A DNA stretch of 6,756 nt from assembly GCA_016462625.1 (NCBI GenBank), contig JAEMSV010000160.1, forward strand, positions 1-6,756, given 5' to 3'. The first letter of the stretch is position 1. Each line of letters begins with the position of its first letter. The position numbers and the translations under genes were made by a program. This document shows, in pieces, positions 1-5,745 of this stretch. The DNA is from Solirubrobacteraceae bacterium. GTDB taxonomy: Bacteria > Actinomycetota > Thermoleophilia > Solirubrobacterales > Solirubrobacteraceae. Below the pieces are notes generated by a model. It was not told the origin of the DNA and did no database searches. It worked only from the letters and a program-made list of their open reading frames with translations.

Positions 1-1037
1 GCCGCCCCCTGGACGCCGAGCGCGGCGATCTCTCCCGGCGTGCCCCGGCCGCCGTCGACTGCCTCGAGCACGATCGCGAGATCTGGATCCAGGGCTGGTG
101 CCACGGGTCGGTCCGGCAGCCGGCCGGAGGGCAGCAACGCGTCGAGCACGTCGCGGGCGTCCCGCACGACGTAGGCCCCGTCGTGCAGCAGGGCGTTGGC
201 TCCCTGCGACAGCGCCGATGTCACAGGCCCCGGCACGGCGCCCACCGGGCGCCCCAGCTGCATCGCCAGCTCGGCGGTGATGAGCGACCCCGACCGCTGG
301 CGTGCCTGCACGACCACCGTCATCCCCGCGAGCGCGGCGATGATCCGGTTGCGCGCCGGGAACATCCACTTGCGCGGGGTCACGCCGGGTGGCATCTCGC
401 TGATGACGCAGCCCGTCTCGCGCACGCCTTCGTACAGCGTACGCGCGGAGCGTGGGTAGATCACATCCGCTCCTCCGGCAAGGACCGCGACGGTCGGCGC
501 CACGCCGCGCAGGGGAGCGTGGCGCGGCGCGGTCAGTGCGCCGGCGTGCGCTGCGCCGTCGATGCCGAGCGCCAGCCCGCTGACGACGCACACCCCGGCG
601 GCGGCGAGATCGTGGCCCAGCGCCCGCGCCACCTCAGGACCCTCACCGGCGCATCGTCGCGCGCCCACGACGGCGACTGCCGGTCCCTCGTGGTCCTCCT
701 CGGTCAGCGCCTCCAGCGCGCCGACCGAGCCGGCGACGAACAGCGCCGACGGCGCGTCGTCCAGATCCAGGAGCCGCGGTGGGAACCCGGACTCGTGACG
801 GCATCGGCTCTCGAGGTGCGCCGCAGCGACGGCGGTACGGGCGGCGACGACATCGAACGCGGCGTCACGCGCGGCGAACTCCCGCCGGCGATCGGCGCCG
901 ACCGCTTCGATGAGGTCGCCGGAGTCGAGCGCGAGCAGCCGCGCGACCGCACCGCGCCGATCTCGGGCGTATTCGATCTGCCCCGCGAGGTGGCCCAGGA
1001 GCCACGCGCGCTGCAGGCAGTCCTCGCACGCGCTCAC
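1..1037 (-). CDS. dprA: DNA-processing protein DprA (Smf), C-terminus cut by window edge
   Basis: DprA binds incoming single-stranded DNA in the cytoplasm and loads RecA on it during transformation and recombination. I translated the minus strand from a GTG at 1037 and found 345 open codons with no stop before the window edge. The Rossmann-fold signatures are present: GARR at residues 125-128, SGLALGID at 153-160, AGGADVIYP at 187-195, ISEMPPG around 212-218, FPARNRII around 226-233 and RSGSLITAE at 248-256. An N-terminal helical (SAM-like) region precedes them and includes a lone CxxC (C4, C7) with no partner pair. Residues from about 318 look like the start of the C-terminal winged-helix domain, so perhaps 20-50 residues are missing. 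The GTG shares bases with the comM stop (GTGA, 1034-1037), so translation is probably coupled to comM. Only a weak purine-rich stretch precedes the start. Family assignment is secure; the exact end is unknown. Confidence 0.96.
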   Translation of the reverse strand, partial: MSACEDCLQRAWLLGHLAGQIEYARDRRGAVARLLALDSGDLIEAVGADRRREFAARDAAFDVVAARTAVAAAHLESRCRHESGFPPRLLDLDDAPSALFVAGSVGALEALTEEDHEGPAVAVVGARRCAGEGPEVARALGHDLAAAGVCVVSGLALGIDGAAHAGALTAPRHAPLRGVAPTVAVLAGGADVIYPRSARTLYEGVRETGCVISEMPPGVTPRKWMFPARNRIIAALAGMTVVVQARQRSGSLITAELAMQLGRPVGAVPGPVTSALSQGANALLHDGAYVVRDARDVLDALLPSGRLPDRPVAPALDPDLAIVLEAVDGGRGTPGEIAALGVQGA

Positions 1038-2539
1038 GCCGCCGCCTCTGTCACCGGCTCACCGAGCTCCTGTCGGAGCCCGAGCGCTTCGAGCAGGTGG
1101 TCGACGCTGATGTCCTGCGATTCCTCGAGGTCGGCGATGGTGCGCGCGACACGCAGCGCCCGCCCGCGACCGCGCGCGCTCAGGGTGCCACGCTCGTACA
1201 CCTCGCGGAGCAGCGCGTCGGCCCCCGTCCGGAGGCCGCGCTCCAGCTCCGTGACCCCCGCCTGCGCGTTGGTGCCGCCCGTCCGCCCGTACTGCACGCC
1301 GCGCGCGCGGTCGACCCGGGCCCGCACCGCCGCCGACGTGGTGATGGCGGCGCGCTCCAGCTCCCCTGCCGTGGGGCGGTGCACGGCCACGAGGAGGTCG
1401 ATCCGGTCGAGCAGCGGCCCGCTCAGGCGGCGCCGATGACGGACGAGGTCGGCCGTGGTGCACCGGCACTTCGCGCCCCCATATCCGCAGGGGCACGGGT
1501 TCGCGGCGGCAGCGAGCATCACCCGGGTCGGGAACCTCGCCGCGGTCTGGCCGCGAACGATCGTCACGGCGCCGTCCTCAAGCGGCTGGCGTAACGCCTC
1601 GAGCGCAGGTCTCGAGAACTCGGAGAGCTCGTCGAGGAACAGCACGCCACGATGCGCGAGGGTCGCTTCGCCCGGCGTCGGCCCGGTCCCACCGCCGACG
1701 AGGCCCGCCGCGGAGATCGTGTGGTGCGGAGCGCGAAACGGCGGGTCGGTCACGAGCCCGCCTCCCGTCCGAATGCCCGAGATCGAGTGGATGCGCGTGA
1801 CCTCGAGCGCCTGTGCCGGAACGAGCGGCGGCAGGATCGACGGCAACCGCCGCGCGAGCATCGTCTTGCCGGTTCCCGGCGGTCCGCACAGCAGCAGGTT
1901 GTGGCCTCCCGCCGCCGCGATCTCCAAGGCCCGCAACGGACCGGCGTGCCCGCGGACGTCGGCCAGATCGCAGGCTGGACCAGCGACGTCGCCGACCGGG
2001 TCTCGCGCGGGTGGCGGCTCCGGCGCCTCCCCGCCGCGCAGCAGCTCGGCGACATCTCGCAGCGTGCGCGCGGCCGCGACTTCGAGGCCCGCCACGAGAG
2101 CTGCCTCGTCCGCGCAATCCCACGGCACGACGATCCCCTGCAGCCCAGCGGCGCGCGCGCCCTCCGCCGCCGCGAGGGCGCCCCCGCACGGTCGGAGCTC
2201 CCCGCCGAGCGACAGCTCTCCGAACACCGCCCACCGCTCGAGGCGGTCCGCCGGCACCTGACCGCTCGCGGCGAGAATCCCACAGGCGGTCGCCAGGTCG
2301 AAGCCGGGGCCCTGCTTGCGCAGCTGCGCGGGCGCGAGGTTGACGGTGATCCGGCGCTGGGGAAACTCGAAGCCCGAGTTCAGGAGCGCGCTCTGCACGC
2401 GCTCGCGGGACTCCCGCACGGCCGCATCGGCGCGCCCGACGATCGTGAGCGCGGGGAGCCCCGTCCGCAGGTCGACCTCCACGGTGACCCGGCGGGGCCG
2501 CAGTCCATCCAGGGCAAAGCACGTGACACGAGAGAGCAT
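1034..2539 (-). CDS. comM: ComM/YifB-family AAA+ ATPase (Mg-chelatase-like, branch-migration helicase)
   Basis: The product has 501 residues, the usual length for ComM. ComM is known in Vibrio as a hexameric helicase that drives branch migration during natural transformation. Homologues are widespread also in bacteria not known to be competent. Residues 1 to about 165 form the Lon-protease-like ChlI domain (VRESRERVQSALLNSGFEFP around 41-60). Walker A is GPPGTGKT at 219-226 and Walker B is VLFLDE at 299-304. The conserved cysteine cluster NPCPCGYGGAKCRC is at 347-360 and SGPLLDRID at 373-381. The C-terminal Mg-chelatase domain ends with the conserved RALRVARTIADLE region near 460-471. I chose the ATG at 2539 because MLSRVTCFALDG matches the family N-terminus; an in-frame ATG at 2560 would add seven residues. 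No Shine-Dalgarno sequence precedes either. A TACGTT hexamer 7 nt before the ATG suggests a leaderless message. The usual VGL(P/A)DAAV motif reads VGRADAAV here. dprA follows with a 4-nt overlap. Confidence 0.96.
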   Translation of the reverse strand: MLSRVTCFALDGLRPRRVTVEVDLRTGLPALTIVGRADAAVRESRERVQSALLNSGFEFPQRRITVNLAPAQLRKQGPGFDLATACGILAASGQVPADRLERWAVFGELSLGGELRPCGGALAAAEGARAAGLQGIVVPWDCADEAALVAGLEVAAARTLRDVAELLRGGEAPEPPPARDPVGDVAGPACDLADVRGHAGPLRALEIAAAGGHNLLLCGPPGTGKTMLARRLPSILPPLVPAQALEVTRIHSISGIRTGGGLVTDPPFRAPHHTISAAGLVGGGTGPTPGEATLAHRGVLFLDELSEFSRPALEALRQPLEDGAVTIVRGQTAARFPTRVMLAAAANPCPCGYGGAKCRCTTADLVRHRRRLSGPLLDRIDLLVAVHRPTAGELERAAITTSAAVRARVDRARGVQYGRTGGTNAQAGVTELERGLRTGADALLREVYERGTLSARGRGRALRVARTIADLEESQDISVDHLLEALGLRQELGEPVTEAAA

Positions 2540-2546
2540 GCGGCCA

Positions 2547-2569
2547 AACGTAGGTCGCATACCGCGACA
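2547..2569 (-). promoter_or_regulatory. Candidate comM promoter, predicted leaderless
   Basis: On the minus strand a TACGTT hexamer (2552-2547) fits the actinobacterial TAnnnT -10 pattern. It ends 7 nt before the comM ATG, placing the expected +1 at about 2540, one base ahead of the start codon. Upstream, CTGTCG occupies 2570-2565, with its TGT starting 17 nt before the hexamer. No TTGACA-type -35 is visible and no Shine-Dalgarno sequence precedes the ATG, which agrees with a leaderless transcript. The opposing yraN start has the same arrangement. CTGTCG resembles part of the mycobacterial RecA-independent damage promoter motif (TTGTCR...TAnnnT), but the spacing is one base too long, so that link is tentative. 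Confidence 0.45.
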
Positions 2570-2573
2570 GATC

Positions 2574-2629
2574 TGCGGAGCGCGGCACCGATTCACGACG
2601 CTCTTCGCGCGGTCCGGCAGGCCTCCGCA
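2574..2629. repeat. 7-bp inverted repeat between comM and yraN
   Basis: TGCGGAG at 2574-2580 is the exact reverse complement of CTCCGCA at 2623-2629, with 42 nt between the arms. It lies in the shared comM/yraN upstream region. With this GC content a 7-bp match at that distance could be chance, so I list it only as a component of the intergenic structure. The rest of 2540-2684 contains the two candidate promoters and the 12-bp inverted repeat and no open reading frame that I trust. Confidence 0.3.
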
Positions 2630-2640
2630 ACATCGACACG

Positions 2641-2686
2641 ATGCGCCGCACCCGTGTGGCAATTCGCGGCCTACGGTGCGGCGCAT
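2641..2686. repeat. Perfect 12-bp inverted repeat over the yraN start
   Basis: ATGCGCCGCACC at 2641-2652 is repeated exactly as its reverse complement GGTGCGGCGCAT at 2675-2686, with a 22-nt spacer. The right arm covers the last three bases of the TACGGT -10-like hexamer, the 7-nt gap and the first two bases of the yraN ATG. The left arm is itself bracketed by ACACG (2636-2640) and CGTGT (2653-2657), which are also complementary. The repeat could be an operator for a dimeric regulator. Alternatively, in a longer transcript started upstream, it could be an RNA hairpin hiding the start codon. The first fits a leaderless yraN message better, since the left arm would not be transcribed. Confidence 0.6.
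2655..2677 (+). promoter_or_regulatory. Candidate yraN promoter, predicted leaderless
   Basis: TACGGT at 2672-2677 matches TAnnnT and ends exactly 7 nt before the yraN ATG at 2685, so the expected +1 (2684) is almost at the start codon. GTGTGG sits at 2654-2659, with its TGT starting 17 nt upstream of the hexamer, as in the comM promoter. From the two bases before the hexamer through the ATG the two sides are CCTACGGTGCGGCGCATG and CCTACGTTTGGCCGCATG, identical at 14 of 18 positions. There is no Shine-Dalgarno sequence before yraN. The element is inferred from sequence alone. Confidence 0.45.
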
Positions 2687-3062
2687 GACCTCCGAAGACC
2701 CGCGCCGATCTCTCGGCCGAGACGGCGAGCATCGCGCCCTCGAGCACCTGCAACGGCGCGGGTACGCGCTCGTGGAACGCAACCACCGCACGCGGCACGG
2801 TGAGATCGACCTCATCGTCTGCGATGGGCGGGCGCTGGTCTTCGTCGAGGTCAAGACGCGGCGGCCTGGTCCGCGCGCCGGCACGCCGCTGCAGGCGATC
2901 CCACCTGCCAAGCAGGCGCAGGTGCGCCGAATGGCCCGCGCGTGGCTCGCAGCCACGCCGGATCGCCCGCGCGTGCCCGAGCTCCGATTCGACGCCATCG
3001 GCGTCACGGTCGACGGAGGCGGTCGCCTCGTAGCCCTCGACCACCTTGAGGGCTGTTTTTGA
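2685..3062 (+). CDS. yraN: YraN family protein (UPF0102), predicted nuclease fold, inverted relative to neighbours
   Basis: This 125-residue protein belongs to the YraN/UPF0102 family, small proteins with an endonuclease-like (Holliday-junction-resolvase-type) fold whose biochemical role is poorly defined. Visible family motifs are GRDGEHRALEHL at 11-22, GY at 26-27, GEIDLI at 39-44 and FVEVKTRR at 53-60. Residues D42, E55 and K57 form the typical PD-(D/E)xK-like acidic/lysine set. RFDAIGV lies at 101-107. The ATG at 2685 is chosen because it gives the normal family length and lies 7 nt after a -10-like hexamer. An in-frame GTG at 2676 would add three residues but would lie inside that hexamer. 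In many bacteria yraN sits co-directionally between rnhB and comM. Here it holds the same place on the opposite strand, diverging from comM and converging on rnhB. Its last codons form an intrinsic terminator, so it is probably a monocistronic unit. Confidence 0.95.
   Translation: MTSEDPRRSLGRDGEHRALEHLQRRGYALVERNHRTRHGEIDLIVCDGRALVFVEVKTRRPGPRAGTPLQAIPPAKQAQVRRMARAWLAATPDRPRVPELRFDAIGVTVDGGGRLVALDHLEGCF
3032..3060 (+). terminator. Intrinsic terminator inside the 3' end of yraN
   Basis: AGCCCTCGA (3032-3040) pairs with TTGAGGGCT (3046-3054) to give a 9-bp stem with one G-U pair and a 5-nt CCACC loop. G and five T (3055-3060) follow directly. The T-tract supplies the final Phe codon TTT and the first base of the TGA stop, so the terminator lies wholly within the reading frame. 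On the minus strand the hairpin is followed by no T-run, so it should not act as an efficient intrinsic terminator for transcripts coming out of rnhB. Confidence 0.82.
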
Positions 3063-3073
3063 TGGAGCGGCGG

Positions 3074-3730
3074 CTACCCGAGGGCGAGCTGCTGGTACGC
3101 CGTGCTCTGAAACGACATCCGGTGCAGAGGCGAGACGCCCTGGCGGCGGATCGCGTCGCGGTGCTCCGGCGTCGAGTATCCGACGTGGCGCGCGAACTCC
3201 CACCCGGGATGCCGCTCGTCGGCGCGCTTCATGAAGCGATCACGCGTGACCTTCGCGACGATCGACGCCGCGGCGATTGCCGCGCTCTTCGCGTCGCCCT
3301 CGACGATGGCGCGGCGCTCGTGCCCGTCGATGTCGCCGACAGGGAAACCGTCGGAGAGGCAGATGCAGCCGGGAACCGCGACCCGGCGGAGGCCCGTCCG
3401 CAGGGCCTCGAGGTTGGTCCGATGCAGTCCGCGATCGTCGATCCCCGGGGCGCAGCGGGTGATCACGGCCACCCGCGTCGCGACCCGCAGGACGACGGGA
3501 AGCAGGGCCTCACGGGCTTCGGCGTCGTGCTGCTTGGAGTCGTTCAACGCGCCGAGCGCGCGAACGTCGGAGACCGTCAGCTGTTCGAGATCGAACAGCA
3601 CCGCGCCCGCGACCAGCGGACCGGCCAGGCAGCCGCGGCCCGCCTCATCGGCGCCGGCCACGTACCGGAACCCGAGCGCGCGATCGTGGGCGAACAGCTT
3701 GCTCCCGTTGGAGCGCCGTCGCCGAGCCAC
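3074..3730 (-). CDS. rnhB: Ribonuclease HII
   Basis: RNase HII cuts RNA in RNA-DNA hybrids and starts removal of single ribonucleotides misincorporated in DNA. The 218-residue product has the full catalytic set: D28 and E29 in GADEAGRG, D127 in LSDGF and D146 in EGDAKSAAIAAASIVAKVTRD. It also has the LNDSK motif (62-66) and the GRG (31-33) plus Tyr (Y185 in HVGYST) elements used to recognise the 2'-OH at an RNA-DNA junction. The GTG at 3730 is chosen because lepB ends at 3732 with a single base between (TGAGGTG). The longer in-frame ATG at 3826 would overlap lepB by about 95 nt and adds non-conserved residues. The second position of the usual G(P/S)LAGP stretch is Cys here (GCLAGP). No Shine-Dalgarno sequence is visible, so reinitiation after lepB is likely. 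It converges on yraN with an 11-nt gap and no terminator on its own strand. Confidence 0.96.
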   Translation of the reverse strand: MARRRRSNGSKLFAHDRALGFRYVAGADEAGRGCLAGPLVAGAVLFDLEQLTVSDVRALGALNDSKQHDAEAREALLPVVLRVATRVAVITRCAPGIDDRGLHRTNLEALRTGLRRVAVPGCICLSDGFPVGDIDGHERRAIVEGDAKSAAIAAASIVAKVTRDRFMKRADERHPGWEFARHVGYSTPEHRDAIRRQGVSPLHRMSFQSTAYQQLALG

Positions 3731-3731
3731 C

Positions 3732-4343
3732 TCAGAGGAGGCCGATCTTGTCGGGCGGCCAATAGGTCGCGAAGGCGTTGCCGATGATCCAGTCATCCGG
3801 GACGGGTCCCCAGAAGCGACTGTCATCAGACGCTCCCCGGTTGTCGCCCATCATGAAGTAATGCCCGGCGGGAACGGTCAGAGGCGTCGGGAAGTTGCAC
3901 GAGGGATCGCTCGGCTCGGCGCAGGGTCGGATGAACGACTCCTCCTGGCGCTTGCCGTTGAGGATCACGCGACCGCGAACGATCGCGATCCGGTCTCCAG
4001 GCCCAGCGACGATGCGCTTGATGAAGTTGACGTCCGACTTCTCGGACGTCGGCTTCGGGCACGCCTGGCCGTCACGCTGCTCAGCACCGCACTCGTTGGT
4101 CTCCGAGCCCTTCGGCGGATGGAAGACCGTCACGTCACCGATCGACGGATCGGAGAAGTGGGTGCCGATGCGATTGACCAGTACCCGCTGCCCGATCTCG
4201 AGGGTCGGAACCATCGATTCGGACGGGATGCGGTACGGCTTGACGAGGAACGCCTGGATGCCCAGCGCGAGCCCGAGCGCGACAGCGACGATCACGACCA
4301 ACTCGACGAGCGAGTTGCCCGTCGACTTGGTCTTCGTGCTCAC
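3732..4343 (-). CDS. lepB: Signal peptidase I
   Basis: This type I signal peptidase removes signal peptides from proteins exported across the cytoplasmic membrane. Of its 203 residues, 12-34 form one hydrophobic membrane segment after a short Lys-containing N-terminus. The S26 family boxes follow: PSESMVPTL with the nucleophile Ser43, IGDVTVF at 68-74, [11 protein letters not shown] with the general base Lys109, and [12 protein letters not shown] at 165-176. Four extracytoplasmic cysteines (C85, C95, C141, C149) lie in two loop insertions and could form two local disulfides; that is inference. The start is a GTG at 4343, overlapping the rplS stop as GTGA. No Shine-Dalgarno sequence precedes it, so translation probably depends on ribosomes finishing rplS. 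rplS-lepB-rnhB is a common order in actinobacteria. Confidence 0.97.
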   Translation of the reverse strand: MSTKTKSTGNSLVELVVIVAVALGLALGIQAFLVKPYRIPSESMVPTLEIGQRVLVNRIGTHFSDPSIGDVTVFHPPKGSETNECGAEQRDGQACPKPTSEKSDVNFIKRIVAGPGDRIAIVRGRVILNGKRQEESFIRPCAEPSDPSCNFPTPLTVPAGHYFMMGDNRGASDDSRFWGPVPDDWIIGNAFATYWPPDKIGLL

Positions 4344-4939
4344 GACTTGTCGGCGTCGGAGGAGTCGTCGCCTTCGGCGGCGGGCTCCTCGGCGGCCGGC
4401 TCCTCGGCGGGAGCCTCCGCCTGCGGCTCGGTGGGAGCCTCGGCCGTTGCCTCGGCGGGCGCTTCGACCGCAGCCTCCTGGGCCTCGGCGGGCACATCCA
4501 CGGCGGCGTCCAGCGCGGCCACAGCCTCGGCCTCGGCGGCCTCAGCAGCGGTCTCGTCGGCGATCAGCCCGGGAATGACCTTCTCCTCGGGGCCGGTGTA
4601 CCGGCGCTCACGGACGCGGGCACGCTTGCCGACGCGATCGCGCAGGTAGTAGAGCTTGGCGCGACGGACGTCACCGCGGGCCGGAACCTCGATCTTCTCG
4701 ATCTTCGGCGAGTGCACGGGGAACGTGCGCTCCACGCCGACGCCGAACGACTGCTTGCGGACCGTGAAGGTCTCGCGCACGCCGTGGCCCTGGCGCTTGA
4801 TGACAACGCCCTCGAAGACCTGGGTCCGGCGGCGGGTGCCCTCCACAACCTGGAAGTGGACACGGACGCGATCGCCCGCCTGGAAGCTTGGGACGCGGCG
4901 CAGCTGCGCGCGCTCGAGTGAATCGATAACAGTGCTCAT
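4340..4939 (-). CDS. rplS: 50S ribosomal protein L19 with long acidic C-terminal extension
   Basis: L19 binds 23S rRNA at the 30S-50S interface. Residues 1 to about 113 are a complete, ordinary L19: [11 protein letters not shown] at 4-14, [23 protein letters not shown] around 22-44, RETFTVRK at 55-62, [13 protein letters not shown] at 73-85, and [22 protein letters not shown] at 92-113. Bacterial L19 normally stops at about 115-120 residues, but this protein has 199. The additional segment is acidic low-complexity sequence (see 4343-4564). The start chosen is the ATG at 4939, which gives the family N-terminus [13 protein letters not shown]. An in-frame ATG at 4996 lies within the candidate -10 hexamer and is unlikely. 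The region just before the ATG is a C/T-rich tract, not a Shine-Dalgarno sequence. lepB overlaps the stop by 4 nt. Confidence 0.96.
   Translation of the reverse strand: MSTVIDSLERAQLRRVPSFQAGDRVRVHFQVVEGTRRRTQVFEGVVIKRQGHGVRETFTVRKQSFGVGVERTFPVHSPKIEKIEVPARGDVRRAKLYYLRDRVGKRARVRERRYTGPEEKVIPGLIADETAAEAAEAEAVAALDAAVDVPAEAQEAAVEAPAEATAEAPTEPQAEAPAEEPAAEEPAAEGDDSSDADKS
4343..4564 (-). other. Ala/Glu/Pro-rich acidic tail of L19
   Basis: Residues 126-199 of the L19 product are low complexity. I count 28 Ala, 16 Glu and 7 Asp among 74 residues, with one Lys and no Arg. Short imperfect AEAP, AEEP and PAAE units recur, and the DNA shows matching imperfect gcctcggcgg-type repeats on the plus strand. 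The end is DDSSDADKS. Such a tail should be disordered and strongly negative, the reverse of the basic L19 core. It is in frame with no sign of a frameshift, so it is part of the protein. Function is unknown. Confidence 0.85.
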
Positions 4940-4956
4940 AGCGAGGGGGGAGAAGG

Positions 4957-4983
4957 GCGCACGCTCACCATTGAGGTCCGCGC
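4957..4983 (-). promoter_or_regulatory. Possible leader hairpin upstream of rplS
   Basis: In the predicted rplS leader, read on the minus strand, GCGCG pairs with TGCGC as an outer stem (one G-U pair). CTCA pairs with TGAG as an inner 4-bp stem with an ATGG loop, and a small internal loop separates the two. A pyrimidine-rich stretch then runs to the ATG. Ribosomal protein genes are often autoregulated through such leaders, and L19 leader motifs are known in other phyla. I see no detailed match to a named one, so this is only a candidate. Confidence 0.25.
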
Positions 4984-4994
4984 CGGGACGGAGC

Positions 4995-5000
4995 ATGGTA
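4995..5000 (-). promoter_or_regulatory. Candidate -10 element for rplS-lepB-rnhB
   Basis: TACCAT on the minus strand fits TAnnnT. It lies in the only gap of the right-hand block (4940-5028, 89 nt between trmD and rplS). The expected +1 is about 4988, giving a leader of about 49 nt before the rplS ATG at 4939. I see no convincing -35 at 17 nt. Read-through from trmD is also possible, since no terminator is visible in the gap. Confidence 0.4.
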
Positions 5001-5028
5001 GCGCAGTCGCGAACCGGTCCGGTGCGGA

Positions 5029-5745
5029 TCAGGCGGCGGGCGAACCGCCGTCGACCGGCGGCAGCGCATTGCCGCCCTCGCCGCGCTCGAGCGAGCGCAC
5101 GCGCCGCCAGGTCGCGATCTCCGCGTGGTGCCCCGAAAGCAGGACATCGGGCACCTTCCAGCCGCGGTACTCGGCCGGGCGGGTGTAGTGCGGGTACTCG
5201 GGCTGGCCCTCGAGCGCGGCGGAGAAGCTCTCCTCCACGGCCGAGTCCTCGTGACCGAGCGAGCCCGGGAGCTTGCGCAGCACCGCGTCGGCGACGACCA
5301 TCGCCGCCAGTTCCCCACCGGAGAGGACGTACCGGCCCACGCTGAGCGTGTCCGAGCAGAAGTGCTGCACGATGCGCTCGTCGAAGCCCTCGTAGCGGCC
5401 ACAGAGCAGCGTGATCTCTTCTTCGGCGGCCAGCTCGTCGACGTAGTGGTCGTCGAGCATCCGCCCACCGGGGATCAGCGCGATCACCCGCCGCTTCTTG
5501 CGCAGCTCGGTGGGATCCGTCTCGTAGAACGCCTGCAACGCGGCGTCCATGACGTCGACGCGCAGGACCATGCCCGCGCCGCCGCCGAACGGCGTGTCGT
5601 CGACCTGCCGGCCGGAGAGCGGCGTGTGCGGCCGGGGATCGAGCATCCGCATCTCATGTCCCAGCTCCAGCGCGTTGCGCACGTGGCGCTGCTGCTGAAA
5701 CCAGCCGAACCAGTCCGGGAAGAGCGTCACGACATCGAGCTTCAC
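5029..5745 (-). CDS. trmD: tRNA (guanine-N1)-methyltransferase TrmD
   Basis: TrmD makes m1G37 next to the anticodon of tRNAs read by certain codon boxes, using S-adenosylmethionine, and so prevents +1 frameshifting. The 238-residue product has the SPOUT trefoil-knot signatures: [13 protein letters not shown] at 49-61, [13 protein letters not shown] at 113-125 and [10 protein letters not shown] at 136-145. The catalytic Asp is D167 in [12 protein letters not shown]. The tRNA-binding C-terminus contains RPAEYRGW and [18 protein letters not shown]. The SAM-pocket loop that reads LSPQG in E. coli reads LIPGG here (90-94). The GTG at 5745 is chosen because [12 protein letters not shown] is the family N-terminus, because it overlaps the rimM stop as GTGA, and because a strong Shine-Dalgarno sequence lies 6 nt upstream. 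The rimM-trmD pairing is the classic order. Confidence 0.97.
   Translation of the reverse strand: MKLDVVTLFPDWFGWFQQQRHVRNALELGHEMRMLDPRPHTPLSGRQVDDTPFGGGAGMVLRVDVMDAALQAFYETDPTELRKKRRVIALIPGGRMLDDHYVDELAAEEEITLLCGRYEGFDERIVQHFCSDTLSVGRYVLSGGELAAMVVADAVLRKLPGSLGHEDSAVEESFSAALEGQPEYPHYTRPAEYRGWKVPDVLLSGHHAEIATWRRVRSLERGEGGNALPPVDGGSPAA

Noticed and set aside
183..1439. Long plus-strand open frame over dprA and comM
   Set aside because: Arg/Ala/Pro-rich translation with no family motif; antisense to clear dprA and comM coding sequence, as expected by chance at this GC content.
2540..2684. LexA/SOS box in the comM-yraN intergenic region
   Set aside because: No GAAC-N4-GTTC or similar palindrome is present.
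2540..3007. Extending comM to an ATG at 3007
   Set aside because: Would add 156 residues antisense to yraN with no family similarity; 501 residues from 2539 is the normal ComM length.
3032..3060. Bidirectional terminator shared by yraN and rnhB
   Set aside because: On the minus strand the hairpin is preceded by A-derived bases and followed by mixed sequence with no T-run.
3063..3073. DUF2469 gene expected between rnhB and yraN in typical actinobacteria
   Set aside because: The gap is only 11 nt, so no such gene is present here.
1578..3203. 541-residue minus-strand frame through comM and yraN
   Set aside because: Shifted frame of comM; motifs for ComM are found only in the other frame, and the upstream part is antisense to yraN.
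3231..4649. 472-residue plus-strand open frame over rnhB, lepB and rplS
   Set aside because: Low-complexity translation, antisense to three recognised genes; its Ser/Ala-rich end is the mirror of the L19 tail.
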